Assembly: GCA_038881895.1 (NCBI GenBank) | Contig: JAVZOV010000003.1 | Span: 192,492 to 256,491 of the forward strand | Length of the DNA stretch: 64,000 nt | Reading direction: 5' to 3' | From: Thermoprotei archaeon | Lineage (GTDB): Archaea > Thermoproteota > Thermoprotei > Gearchaeales > WAQG01 | Part shown: piece after piece, positions 43,466 through 52,768 of the stretch | Numbering within the stretch: position 1 is the first letter of the stretch | Layout of the letters: each line of letters starts with the position of its first letter | Program-made: the position numbers and the translations under genes | The notes under the pieces: generated by a model | Seen by the model: only the letters and a program-made list of their open reading frames with translations | Databases searched by the model: none | What the model was told of the DNA's origin: nothing

Positions 43466-44614
43466 TCAGCTTAAACTTTTTTCGATAATATTTATCTCTT
43501 TTATATGAATATTCTTCTCGGCTAAGTGTTTTAGGACATACTTTGTATACTTCTCATTAAGACCAATTATCTCTGGGGGGACTACACCTTTCTCACTAAT
43601 CATCCCCATTCCAAGAAGTAAAGCAATACCAGTGGCAGTATAAGCAGTAGTTCTAGATAAAGCTGTCAAACCTTTATCTTCATCATAAACATCAACAACC
43701 TCAAATATCTTACTCAAAAGTGAACCATCTTTTACACCGTTCAGAATAATTCTCAAAAGAAGCATATCAGGCTCCTTTATCCTTAAATTCTTATCAAGCA
43801 ATCTTACTAAGAATTTTCTCGGTTCTACTTTAAAATCATCAACGTCTAAAGGATCTCTATCCAACATTCCTAATCTTTTGAGCAAAAGAATTTTTTCAAC
43901 ATGACCTGGGTATCTTAAAGTTTTCTCCCACATCTCAACAACTTTATCACCAAAAGTTTTCACCAATGTGCGTAGACCATCAGTATAAAAAGCCTCAAAT
44001 TCTCCTAAACCTTCAAATCGAACTAACTCAACACCAGTAAGAGGTTCAACATAAGAGAGAACACCATCTTTAACTATTCTTACAGTCCTTGTATACTCCT
44101 CGATTAAATCTTCAGATGACCATGTTATCACATAATCAAGTGGAGGAACAAGCCTCTTAGGTAACCCACCAACAAATATTTTAATAGATCTCACATCATC
44201 AAACTTAGAATAACCGTACCCAACAAGCAAATTACTCAAACCAGGAGCGACACCACAATCAGGTATTATAGTCACACCAGCATCCTTAGCTCTAGAATCA
44301 AGCTGAAAAGGATCCTCAGGCATATAAGAAATATCTACCATATTCACACCAGCATCAACAGCAGCCTCCTCAACCCTAAAACCCAAAGAACCAGGCAAAG
44401 CACCAACAACCAAATCATACCTTCTCATTAACCTAATTAATTCACTCCTATCACGGACATCAATACGAAAACCTTCAACCTTCTCACCACGAAGAATCTT
44501 AACAACCTCGTAATTATAATCACCAACATCAACAACCGAAGTCAAATTAGAAGAAACTAAATCATCAACAATAACAGAACCAACAAGTCCATAACCTAAT
44601 ACGAGCACTTTCAT
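43466..44614 (-). CDS. Saccharopine-dehydrogenase-like protein
   Basis: About 382 residues. N-terminal Rossmann fold VLVLGYGLVGSVIVDDL, then VDISYMPEDPFQLD and PDCGVAPGLSNLLVGYG, which are typical of the saccharopine dehydrogenase / carboxynorspermidine dehydrogenase-like group, with a C-terminal alpha/beta domain. In archaea such proteins may be lysine epsilon- or ornithine-related dehydrogenases; the substrate is unknown here. Start at ATG 44614 because GGTGATG precedes it; upstream GTG/ATG codons exist in frame. Confidence 0.8.
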   Translation of the reverse strand: MKVLVLGYGLVGSVIVDDLVSSNLTSVVDVGDYNYEVVKILRGEKVEGFRIDVRDRSELIRLMRRYDLVVGALPGSLGFRVEEAAVDAGVNMVDISYMPEDPFQLDSRAKDAGVTIIPDCGVAPGLSNLLVGYGYSKFDDVRSIKIFVGGLPKRLVPPLDYVITWSSEDLIEEYTRTVRIVKDGVLSYVEPLTGVELVRFEGLGEFEAFYTDGLRTLVKTFGDKVVEMWEKTLRYPGHVEKILLLKRLGMLDRDPLDVDDFKVEPRKFLVRLLDKNLRIKEPDMLLLRIILNGVKDGSLLSKIFEVVDVYDEDKGLTALSRTTAYTATGIALLLGMGMISEKGVVPPEIIGLNEKYTKYVLKHLAEKNIHIKEINIIEKSLS

Positions 44615-44731
44615 CCACATCACCAACTAACCAACTATTGACAATCGATATAAATTTTAAGATTTAAAGTAAACAAACAATCGACCACTAAAACCTACAA
44701 AATATAAGGAACGTTTAACAAATTATTTTTA

Positions 44732-44810
44732 GGGCCCGTAGTCTAGCATGGATTATGACGCAGGCCTTCGGAGCCTGAGATCCGGGGTTCAAATCCCCGC
44801 GGGCCCGCCA
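44732..44810 (+). tRNA. tRNA-Arg (UCG)
   Basis: Acceptor GGGCCCG/CGGGCCC, discriminator G, encoded CCA. D arm GTC...GAC, anticodon arm CAGGC-CTTCGGA-GCCTG giving UCG, T arm CGGGG-TTCAAAT-CCCCG. No intron. Confidence 0.95.
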
Positions 44811-44893
44811 CACCTGTTAAATTCACATCAACTTTAATATGAAATTAACATTAATGCTCTCATATAATAAATAAACACTCATACGAAACTCGG

Positions 44894-44961
44894 GCACCAA
44901 GTTTTAAAATTTATTTCTTAGGGGTAAGAATTTCTCAAGGACTGTTTCCTTTGACTGGTGC
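44894..44961 (+). ncRNA. Candidate structured RNA, three-way junction
   Basis: GCACCA (44894-44899) pairs with TGGTGC (44956-44961), closing two hairpins: TTCTTA-GGGG-TAAGAA (44915-44930) and TCAAGGA-CTGTT-TCCTTTGA (44935-44954, one bulged T). It lies between tRNA-Arg and the SRP54 gene, 190 bases before the latter. The strand is uncertain. No family recognised. The remaining bases of 44811-45153 are AT-rich and hold the srp54 promoter. Confidence 0.3.
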
Positions 44962-45153
44962 TATTATTATACATTTTAAGTGAGTAGTGCTAGGTGAGAA
45001 TTTAGGTTCTGTAAATTATTGTTTTGGTAGCTATGTTTAAAATTGGTGAGGATCTAACAAAAATATTTTGATTTTGGTAGTGATTGATTAAAGTTATTTT
45101 GTTATCTGCGTTGGATTTATTTGCATGTTTCTGTTATTATATTGGAGATAATC

Positions 45154-46479
45154 GTGGTTCTTAAGGATTTTTCAAAGTCCTTGGTTGAGGCGATAAAACG
45201 TTTTATGGGTAGTTCTGGTGATGAAGTAGCAGTAAGAGAATTTATCAGGGAAATTCAGAGAGCTTTGATTAGGGCTGATGTTAATGTTTCTCAAGTTCTT
45301 GAGCTCAGTAAGAAGATTGAAACTGCATCTAAACGGACTGATATTCCACCAGGTTTTACTAGAAAGGATGCTGTGCTGAAGGCTCTTTATGAAGAATTGG
45401 TTCATCTTTTAGGTGGTGAGCAGGCTTATCGTATACCTATCCAGCCTGGTAAACCGAACATTATAATGATGGTTGGTATTGAGGGTTCTGGTAAGACTAC
45501 TTCAGCAGCTAAATTGGCTAGATATTATAAAATGAAGGGATATAAGGTTGGGCTTATAAGTGCAGATACTTACCGTCCGGCAGCTTTTGATCAGTTAAAG
45601 CAGCTCGGCGATCAGATAGGTGTATCTGTATATGGAGAACCTGGATCTAAAGATCCTGTTGTAATAGCTAGACGTGGTGTTGAAAAGTTTGCTAAGGAAG
45701 GATGTGAGGTAATAATTCTTGATACTGCTGGTCGTCATAAGGAGGAAAAGGGTCTTATAGAAGAGATGAAACAGATTTCTAATGCGATAAGGCCCAATCA
45801 TGTGATATTAGTTATTGATAGTACTATTGGACAGGGTGCTTATCAACAGGCTAAGGCTTTTCATGAAGCAACAAAAATTGGTAGTATTTTTGTATCAAAG
45901 TTAGATGGTGCAGCTAGAGGAGGTGGTGCTTTAAGTGCAGTTGTAGCTACTGGCGCTCCAATCTCTTTCATAGGTACTGGTGAGAAAATCGAGGAAATTG
46001 AGATGTTTGATCCGTCAAGCTTTATTAATAGATTATTGGGTATGGGTGATCTAAAAGCCCTCGCTGAGAAGATGGAAGAAGCAGGTGTTGAGGCAAAAGT
46101 TAAACCCTCTGATATTTTTTCTGGTGAATTTACGTTAAAAGAAATGGTTGAGCAGATCATAGAAGTACGCAAGATGGGGCCACTTAGCAAACTGCTTAGC
46201 ATGATACCAGGCATGGGTTATGGTAGTTTGCCTGATGATGTTCTAGAAAACGCTGAGAAGAATTTAGATAAATGGTCTGCTATAATTAATTCCATGACTA
46301 AAGAGGAGCTAAAAAACCCTCAGATGATAGATAAATCTAGAATGAGACGAATTGCAAGAGGATCAGGAGTATCAACAAAAGATGTGCAGGCATTGGTTGA
46401 ACAGTATTTCATGTTGAAGAAAAGTTTAAAGAAAATTAAAAGAATGGGGTTAACCATTGGCAAAAAATTACCCAGATGA
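45154..46479 (+). CDS. srp54: Signal recognition particle 54 kDa protein
   Basis: 441 residues. N domain (LKDFSKSLVEAIKRFMGSSG), G domain P-loop VGIEGSGKTTSAAKLARYY, ADTYRPAAFDQLKQL, LDTAGRHKEEKGL, SKLDGAARGGGALS, then the Met-rich M domain with LLSMIPGMGYGSLPDDV and the RNA-binding SRMRRIARGSGVSTKDVQAL. GTG at 45154 follows GGAGAT by four bases and matches the normal N-terminus; the frame is open 11 codons upstream. It cooperates with FtsY (61447-62352). Confidence 0.95.
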   Translation: MVLKDFSKSLVEAIKRFMGSSGDEVAVREFIREIQRALIRADVNVSQVLELSKKIETASKRTDIPPGFTRKDAVLKALYEELVHLLGGEQAYRIPIQPGKPNIIMMVGIEGSGKTTSAAKLARYYKMKGYKVGLISADTYRPAAFDQLKQLGDQIGVSVYGEPGSKDPVVIARRGVEKFAKEGCEVIILDTAGRHKEEKGLIEEMKQISNAIRPNHVILVIDSTIGQGAYQQAKAFHEATKIGSIFVSKLDGAARGGGALSAVVATGAPISFIGTGEKIEEIEMFDPSSFINRLLGMGDLKALAEKMEEAGVEAKVKPSDIFSGEFTLKEMVEQIIEVRKMGPLSKLLSMIPGMGYGSLPDDVLENAEKNLDKWSAIINSMTKEELKNPQMIDKSRMRRIARGSGVSTKDVQALVEQYFMLKKSLKKIKRMGLTIGKKLPR

Positions 46480-46488
46480 GGAGACGAT

Positions 46489-47847
46489 ATGACGCAGGAG
46501 CTTTTAGATTTAGTTATTAAGATTTTGATTAATTACCCATTATGTGATAGCTGTTTAGGGCGACTATTTTCAAGGTTGGGTGGTAATATAGGTAATGCTG
46601 AGAGAGGAAGAGCGTTAAAGCGAGTATTATCTATACAATCCCATTTACTTTTACTAAACAGTGATGATAAGGGATTAGAAATATTGAATGCATTGTATAG
46701 ATCTGGGTTTGATGAAGCACTATCAATTTATGAAAAGTTTAACGTGACAGCTAGTGCAGAAAAATGTAGCATCTGTGAAAACTTAATGCTCAAAATACCT
46801 GATATAGCAGAAAGAATTAGTAAAGAAGTAAGTGAATTTGAATTTGATACATTTATGGTCGGGTCTATTATTCCAAAAGAATTTATTGAACGCGAAGATC
46901 AAATAAGGTCCTTGTATAGCCTTACACATGGAGAATCCTTGAAATTAGATTTTAATAGACAGTTAGGGCGAAGTCTTGAATCATCACTAAATAAGATAGT
47001 AAACTTTGATAAACCAGATATAACAATAGTTTATAATGCAATAAATGATACTGTTGAATTATCATTAAGACCTGTATACGTTTATGGAAGGTATTTAAAA
47101 CTCATAAGAGGTATTTCTCAGACGCGTCAGTTTTGTCCTCACTGTGGAGGCAAGGGATGCGAGCATTGTAATTATACTGGATTCTTACCAGGTAGATCTG
47201 TTGAAGATTATCTAGTTCCTCCTATTGTAGAAGCTCATAAAGGAGCTGCTGGTGTATTGCACGCTGGAGGGAGAGAAGATATTGATGTGCGTACTTTAGG
47301 AACAGGGCGCCCATTTGTAGTTGAAGTAAAAAATCCAAGGAAAAGACACGTAAACCTTCATGATTTATATGAAGCAATAGAGAAATATAGTGAAGGTAAA
47401 ATCACTGTCAAGAATCTCTGTTACGTGGATCGTTCTATAGTAAAGAAAATTAATGTATATTCCAGAATTCACGAAAAACGTTATAGAATAGTCATAAGAT
47501 TTCCGAAAACACAAATTAGAGATGATATAATTAATAAAATAAAGAGTTTAGCAGGAATAACAATTAGGCAACGCACACCGAGAAGAGTGCTTTACCGAAG
47601 AGTTGATAAGGAACGTGTAAAACGTATATATAGTATAGAACCACGTCTAATTGATGAGCACACTATTGAACTTAACATTTTATGTCAAGGTGGGTTATAC
47701 GTGAAAGAGTTCGCTACCAGTGATGAGGGTAGGACAAAACCTAGTATAGCAGAAATTGTGGGAGAAATACCTGAAATTGTAGAACTGGATGTAATTGAAA
47801 TAGCACCCTACATTGAAAAACAGCTCGGATTACCCTGTACAGGGTGA
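46489..47847 (+). CDS. pus10: tRNA pseudouridine synthase Pus10
   Basis: 452 residues. N-terminal THUMP-like part with two CxxC pairs (LCDSCLGRLFSRLG and CSICENL), a zinc finger CPHCGGKGCEHC, and the catalytic domain with Asp in HAGGREDIDVRTLGTGRPF. It makes pseudouridine 54/55 in archaeal tRNA T arms. Nine bases after srp54, so probably one transcript. Confidence 0.93.
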   Translation: MTQELLDLVIKILINYPLCDSCLGRLFSRLGGNIGNAERGRALKRVLSIQSHLLLLNSDDKGLEILNALYRSGFDEALSIYEKFNVTASAEKCSICENLMLKIPDIAERISKEVSEFEFDTFMVGSIIPKEFIEREDQIRSLYSLTHGESLKLDFNRQLGRSLESSLNKIVNFDKPDITIVYNAINDTVELSLRPVYVYGRYLKLIRGISQTRQFCPHCGGKGCEHCNYTGFLPGRSVEDYLVPPIVEAHKGAAGVLHAGGREDIDVRTLGTGRPFVVEVKNPRKRHVNLHDLYEAIEKYSEGKITVKNLCYVDRSIVKKINVYSRIHEKRYRIVIRFPKTQIRDDIINKIKSLAGITIRQRTPRRVLYRRVDKERVKRIYSIEPRLIDEHTIELNILCQGGLYVKEFATSDEGRTKPSIAEIVGEIPEIVELDVIEIAPYIEKQLGLPCTG

Positions 47848-47851
47848 TCAG

Positions 47852-48304
47852 ATGGATTTACTTATACGTCGAGCAAAATCATCAGATTTAGATTCCATTT
47901 ATAAAATAGAAGTCATTTCATTCGGATATGAGGCGTTTTCAAAAGGATTTCTTTTAGAAATGCTCTTTAGATTTCCTGAATTTTTTATTGTTGCAGAAAA
48001 GGATAACGAAATAGTAGGCTATTTATCAGCCTCGATAGAAGGTTATTTTAACAAAGTTTGTCATTTGTTAAGTATTGCTGTATTACCGGAATATAGGAAT
48101 AGAGGTATAGGCAGTCTATTATTAAAACACTTAATTGATTTGATAAAGACAAAAGGTATAAGATCGATAATACTTGAGGTAAAAAAGGATAACGAACCAG
48201 CAATAAATGTTTATAAAAAGTTTGGTTTCGAGATAATTGGTTACAGATATCGATATTATCATGACGGCTCCGATGCATTAATAATGAAACTAAATTTAGT
48301 TTAA
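47852..48304 (+). CDS. GNAT acetyltransferase, RimI/Ard1-like
   Basis: About 150 residues. MDLLIRRAKSSDLDSIYKIE start, acetyl-CoA motif LPEYRNRGIGSLLLKHLID, and LEVKKDNEPAINVYKKFGFE, the pattern of protein N-terminal acetyltransferases. GGGTGATC lies immediately before the ATG at 47852; the frame is open upstream into pus10. Third gene of the srp54-pus10 unit. Confidence 0.85.
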   Translation: MDLLIRRAKSSDLDSIYKIEVISFGYEAFSKGFLLEMLFRFPEFFIVAEKDNEIVGYLSASIEGYFNKVCHLLSIAVLPEYRNRGIGSLLLKHLIDLIKTKGIRSIILEVKKDNEPAINVYKKFGFEIIGYRYRYYHDGSDALIMKLNLV

Positions 48305-48321
48305 AGTAACTAATGAAAAGA

Positions 48322-48331
48322 GCTTATATAT
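48322..48331 (+). promoter_or_regulatory. TATA box of moaC
   Basis: GCTTATATAT, about 25 bases before ATG 48348, the distance expected for a leaderless archaeal transcript. No Shine-Dalgarno sequence precedes that ATG. Confidence 0.5.
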
Positions 48332-48347
48332 CCTAGAATGCTTATTA

Positions 48348-48827
48348 ATGATGAGAATCATGTCTGACATCAAAATGGTCGAAATTACTACTAAGCCTGA
48401 TGTTATAAGAAAAGCGACGGCTAGAGGGTTTATCAAGCTAAAATCTTCTACAATTTCATTAATTCGCGAAGGTAAAATTGAAAAAGGTGATGTTTTAACT
48501 ACAGCCAAGATCGCTGCTATTCAAGGTGTTAAGAAGACTTGGGAACTCATTCCTCTATGTCATCCTATACCTATAACAGGTGTAGAAGTTACTACTGACA
48601 TAAATGATGATAGTATAGAGATAACAGTAAGCGTTACCAGTATTGGAAAAACTGGCGTCGAAATGGAGGCGTTAACAGGTGTATCATTAGGTTTGCTAAC
48701 CATATGGGACATGGTTAAAGCATATGAAAAGAATGAACGCGGAGAATATCCGAATACAGCAATTGAAAATATAAGTGTTCTTCATAAAGAGAAAACAACA
48801 CAATCCGATGCAATTTTACATGGTTAA
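48348..48827 (+). CDS. moaC: Cyclic pyranopterin monophosphate synthase (MoaC)
   Basis: 159 residues. Molybdenum/tungsten cofactor synthesis, second step with MoaA. Conserved LIPLCHPIPITGVEV, VTSIGKTGVEMEALTGVSLG and YEKNERG segments. The usual N-terminal MVDV...K stretch appears as IKMVEITTKPDVIRKATARG. Starts at 48348, 48351 or 48360 are all possible; the TATA box spacing favours the first two. Suggests molybdo- or tungstoenzymes in this organism. Confidence 0.92.
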   Translation: MMRIMSDIKMVEITTKPDVIRKATARGFIKLKSSTISLIREGKIEKGDVLTTAKIAAIQGVKKTWELIPLCHPIPITGVEVTTDINDDSIEITVSVTSIGKTGVEMEALTGVSLGLLTIWDMVKAYEKNERGEYPNTAIENISVLHKEKTTQSDAILHG

Positions 48828-48871
48828 AGTTAAAAATATATAAGCTGCTTCAATCTTTAGCTATTGGGCAA

Positions 48872-50485
48872 ATGATGAATATCATAACAATAATGATGGC
48901 CATCGGTCTTTCATGGGCAAGATTAGGGATTGCTCTGATATTATCTGTCTTCATAAGTTTTTGTTTTGGAATATTAGCAGCAGTAAATAAAAAAGCAGAG
49001 CATGTAATAATACCTCTCATAGATGTGTTCCAGTCGATCCCGATACTTGGCTTCTTTCCCATTGCTGTTTTTATATTGGTAATGTATTTTCCAAATTATG
49101 GACTTGAAATGGCTGCTGTTTTTCTCATAATAACAAGTCAGGTATGGAATATGATATTTGCTGTTTATGAATCCTCCAAATCACTACCAACAGAACTCAT
49201 AGAGTTAATGAAAATTTATAATATGAATTGGTTACAACGAATCAGAAGAATTTACATTCCAGCAAGCATACCTAGGCTCATAGCAAATTTCCCTGTTTCA
49301 TGGGCTGTTGGACTTTTCTTTCTTTCATCAAGTGAAATAATAAGCTTAGGTACCACAAACTATCAGTTATTTGGCATAGGCTCTTTAATAGCGCAAATTA
49401 TTACAAGCGGTCAGGTCATTGATCTCTACATAAGTTTTGGTCTATTAATATTGATGCTCGTCTTAACACATAGTTTAATTTTTAACCCTCTTTATAGCTG
49501 GTCTTTAAAATACAAGTACGAGATGACAACTACAACTACACCTGTACAACGGCCATGGTTTATAAGCACCTTTGTTAGAGCAAGCAAACCATTTAGAATC
49601 TTAGTAAGACAAGTAAGAGTGTTCAGAAGACCATTATCTCCAGTGGCAAAACCAATATCAAATGAACAAACGATACCTTTCATTGAACCTGGACAACCTA
49701 AAGTATGGGAAAAGGAAATTAGAATCATTCGGTTAACCATCAAATTAACTGCGTATCTGTTTCTGATGTCACTAATCACCTATCTAGGTATAATTGTATG
49801 GCCAGCACTCATTGGTGCATTACAAGTTTTTACAAATATAAACGAGCTAGTTTACATTCTTTATGGAACTGGTGTTTCAGGAGTCAGAATAATAATCTCG
49901 GTTATTTTTATGCTACCACTCATTGTAGTTGCGGTTTATGTTTCATTGAGTAGAATGTTAAAACAGATTCTATTGCCTATTTTCCAAATATTAGCTTCAA
50001 TACCTGCCCCCCTACTCTTCCCGTTAATAGTTCAATGGTTTGGAGAGCATCAGATTGAGATCGCATCTATAATTATAATAATGTTGGGATCAATGTGGTA
50101 TGTTTTCTATAATACATTTTCTGCGATAGAAGCATTACCTAATGAGCTGAAAGAAGCATGTATATTATCAGGCTTGCGAAGATTCTCGCTTTTTAGAAAA
50201 TTATACCTACCTGCATTAATGCCAGGTCTTATTACAGGCCTTATAACTGCTGTGGGGGGAGCATGGAATGCCCTTATCGTTGCAGAATGGTTATCACTCG
50301 GACCAAAAACTTATTCTGTACATGACGGTATAGGGAAAATTATAGACGAAGCAGCAAACCAAGGTAATCTTAACCTTATGTATGCTGCTTTAATAATGAT
50401 GGTGGTAGTTGTTATTGTTCTTGATAGAACTGTTTGGAGAAAATTATATGATTATGCGACAACGCATTATAGGTATGAGGTGTGA
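48872..50485 (+). CDS. ABC transporter permease, two fused permease domains (NitT/TauT type)
   Basis: 537 residues. Two halves of about six helices each, joined by a cytoplasmic segment (residues about 215-290). Each half has an EAA-like loop: SLPTELIELMKIYNMNWLQR and ALPNELKEACILSGLRRFSL. VGLFFLSSSEIISLG and LIVAEWLSLGPKTYSV are the matching conserved ends. Fused permeases like this appear in archaeal nitrate/sulfonate/taurine-type importers. Four bases before the ATPase gene. No binding protein in the window, so substrate is unknown. Confidence 0.85.
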   Translation: MMNIITIMMAIGLSWARLGIALILSVFISFCFGILAAVNKKAEHVIIPLIDVFQSIPILGFFPIAVFILVMYFPNYGLEMAAVFLIITSQVWNMIFAVYESSKSLPTELIELMKIYNMNWLQRIRRIYIPASIPRLIANFPVSWAVGLFFLSSSEIISLGTTNYQLFGIGSLIAQIITSGQVIDLYISFGLLILMLVLTHSLIFNPLYSWSLKYKYEMTTTTTPVQRPWFISTFVRASKPFRILVRQVRVFRRPLSPVAKPISNEQTIPFIEPGQPKVWEKEIRIIRLTIKLTAYLFLMSLITYLGIIVWPALIGALQVFTNINELVYILYGTGVSGVRIIISVIFMLPLIVVAVYVSLSRMLKQILLPIFQILASIPAPLLFPLIVQWFGEHQIEIASIIIIMLGSMWYVFYNTFSAIEALPNELKEACILSGLRRFSLFRKLYLPALMPGLITGLITAVGGAWNALIVAEWLSLGPKTYSVHDGIGKIIDEAANQGNLNLMYAALIMMVVVVIVLDRTVWRKLYDYATTHYRYEV

Positions 50486-50488
50486 GTC

Positions 50489-51304
50489 ATGACATTATCT
50501 GAAAAACAAACATTATCAATATCTGAGGTAAAAAAGATGGCGACAAAAAATCTTACACCAATTTTATCTGTAAAGAACGTCAGTCATTCATTCGTTACTG
50601 GAGATAAAACATTCCCAGTTATTGATAATGTAAGTTTTGATGTCGTGGAGCACGAATTTGTATCAATAATCGGTCCTAGTGGATGTGGAAAGAGCACATT
50701 ACTTAGAATTATAGCTGGTCTTATAAAACCTACATCAGGCATAGTATTATATAGAGGTAATCCTGTAATAAAACCAACGTATAAAATTACTATGGTATTT
50801 CAGAATTTTGCTCTCCTTCCATGGCTTACAGCATTAGAGAACGTTGAACTTCCATTATTAAACTTAATACCTGATAAACAGGTTAGACGTGAACGAGCAA
50901 GTAAGATGCTAGAGATCGTTGGATTAAGTGGATTTGAAAATGCATATCCTAGGGAACTTAGTGGAGGTATGAAACAGAGAGTGGGGATTGCGCGTGCATT
51001 AGTCTCAGATCCAGAAGTCTTACTTATGGATGAACCGTTTAGTAATCTGGATGCCTTAACTGCAAGTTATTTAAGATCAGAGATTATTAGTATGCTTTTT
51101 AACTCATCGTTATCACTTAAATCTGTTATAATGGTAAGTCATAATGTGGAAGAAGCTGTTGAACTATCAGATAGAGTAATAGTGCTTAGTAAAAGACCAG
51201 CTAAGAACACTGCAGAGGTTGAAATAAACATGCAACGACCGAGAAGTATTAGATTACCGATGTTCACAAGTTATGTAGATAAATTATACGAATTATTAAG
51301 CTAA
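50489..51304 (+). CDS. ABC transporter ATPase (NitT/TauT type)
   Basis: 271 residues. Walker A IIGPSGCGKSTLLRIIAGLI, Q-loop VFQNFALLPWLTALENVELP, signature LSGGMKQRVGIARALVS, Walker B VLLMDEPFSNLDALT, switch His MVSHNVEEAVELSDR. Partner of the fused permease. The first 20 residues are an unusual hydrophilic extension. Confidence 0.9.
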   Translation: MTLSEKQTLSISEVKKMATKNLTPILSVKNVSHSFVTGDKTFPVIDNVSFDVVEHEFVSIIGPSGCGKSTLLRIIAGLIKPTSGIVLYRGNPVIKPTYKITMVFQNFALLPWLTALENVELPLLNLIPDKQVRRERASKMLEIVGLSGFENAYPRELSGGMKQRVGIARALVSDPEVLLMDEPFSNLDALTASYLRSEIISMLFNSSLSLKSVIMVSHNVEEAVELSDRVIVLSKRPAKNTAEVEINMQRPRSIRLPMFTSYVDKLYELLS

Positions 51305-51311
51305 AAATGAT

Positions 51312-51842
51312 TCACACTTTTCGTTTTGATTTCTTGAAAAAATTATTATCACTTGAATAAAGGAATAATCCAATGTATAATCCCCAATCGATTAAAGTTT
51401 GTACCAGCTTATCACGAAAACCAATCTCATTAATCTCACTATAACCTAAACTGGATAAAAGTTCAATAAGTTCTTCAATTTTAAATGATCCTTGCTTATT
51501 GATCAATGAAAGAGCAGATTTAAATGGTTCAAGATTCTTAACTTTATCTCGCAAAATACTACGTCTAGATTGTACAGGGGCTTTTATAAATAATTCGCCA
51601 GATTCAGTAAGAAAGATATCTCCACCATCTATAACTGCAAAACCAAGCATCTCCGCAATCTCTAAAACAGGGATCAAATCATCGACCTCAAGATCAAAAT
51701 ATTCTGCCAACCTATACAAATCTGCATGCCTATTGAACACTACATCAAGAGCTCTTAAAAGGCCAAACACACTTTCTATCTTTATCCCAAGAGGCATAAA
51801 AGGAAATTTAGCGTGCTGTTGTGATTCGTCAGATTTACTCAT
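51312..51842 (-). CDS. AAA-associated (winged-helix) domain protein
   Basis: 176 residues. LYRLAEYFDLEVDDLIPVLE, AEMLGFAVIDGGDIFLTESG and ALSLINKQGSFKIEELIELL match the AAA-associated C-terminal domain (PF09821) that is often fused to NitT/TauT-type ATPases. Here it is a free protein, convergent with the ATPase gene and eight bases from its end. It may act as a regulatory partner of the transporter (inference). Confidence 0.75.
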   Translation of the reverse strand: MSKSDESQQHAKFPFMPLGIKIESVFGLLRALDVVFNRHADLYRLAEYFDLEVDDLIPVLEIAEMLGFAVIDGGDIFLTESGELFIKAPVQSRRSILRDKVKNLEPFKSALSLINKQGSFKIEELIELLSSLGYSEINEIGFRDKLVQTLIDWGLYIGLFLYSSDNNFFKKSKRKV

Positions 51843-51945
51843 TTCACATTATATATTACTGAACATTAAAATAAATGTTTCTTTTACAATTGAAAACACC
51901 ACTTTTCAGAGTTAAGAGAAACAGTAATGATGATATGCACAGAAA

Positions 51946-52018
51946 AGCCCCGGGCGGGGTTTGAACCCGCGACCTGCCGCTTACAAGGCGGCCGCCCTAC
52001 CCGCTAGGCCACCGGGGC
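51946..52018 (-). tRNA. tRNA-Thr (UGU)
   Basis: Minus strand: acceptor GCCCCGG/CCGGGGC, discriminator U, no encoded CCA. D arm GCCT...GGGC, anticodon arm GCCGC-CTTGTAA-GGCGG giving UGU, T arm GCGGG-TTCAAAC-CCCGC. No intron. Confidence 0.93.
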
Positions 52019-52060
52019 ACCACTAAAGAAATTTTCTTCCAAAATAAATTTTTTATTTTA

Positions 52061-52714
52061 TTAGCCAAACGCTCTATCTCCAGCATCACCAAGGCCAGGT
52101 ATTATATAACCATGCTCATTAAGTTCAGGATCTATAACCACAGTAATAATCTCTACCGAAGGGTAACTATCTAGTATCTTCTTAATACCATACTCAGTTG
52201 CTATTACTGAGACAACTATTAACCTTTTAGGTTTTCCAACACTGAGAACTTCAGCTATAACTGATGAAATCGTTGATCCAGTAGCTAACATTGGATCCGC
52301 TACGATAACAATATCCTCAATACTTATTGACGGTATTTTCACATAAAATTTCTGCACCGTTATATTTTCTATACCTGGTCTCTCTTCAATACGTTTTATT
52401 GCTACAATACCTTGTTTTGCATCGGGTAATGCTTTTAATAAACCCTCCACTAAAGGTGTGGCAGCTCTTAAAACGTTAATAATTATTATATGATCAAGAT
52501 CAGGTATTCTATAACCTTTTGCCTTCACCATAAGTGGAGTTTCTACTTCAACCTCTTCAAGTTTCATTGTTTTTATTAACTCATACCCTATCAATCTCCC
52601 TAATTTTACTAATCCCTTTCTGAACCCAATCTGTTTCGTATTCTTATCTCTAAGCTGTGTGAGTATTACTTTCGCCAAAGGATGATCAATGACTTTGACA
52701 TGCTGATTTATCAA
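52061..52714 (-). CDS. upp: Uracil phosphoribosyltransferase
   Basis: 217 residues. PRPP-binding motif [21 protein letters not shown]-terminal [20 protein letters not shown] and uracil-contacting [15 protein letters not shown] at the C-terminus. TTG start after GTAGGTG. Pyrimidine salvage, together with the nucleoside importer. Confidence 0.95.
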   Translation of the reverse strand: MINQHVKVIDHPLAKVILTQLRDKNTKQIGFRKGLVKLGRLIGYELIKTMKLEEVEVETPLMVKAKGYRIPDLDHIIIINVLRAATPLVEGLLKALPDAKQGIVAIKRIEERPGIENITVQKFYVKIPSISIEDIVIVADPMLATGSTISSVIAEVLSVGKPKRLIVVSVIATEYGIKKILDSYPSVEIITVVIDPELNEHGYIIPGLGDAGDRAFG

Positions 52715-52768
52715 CTTCTACACCTACATTATATAAGCAGAAACACACTAGATATTTTTTATCTTAAT

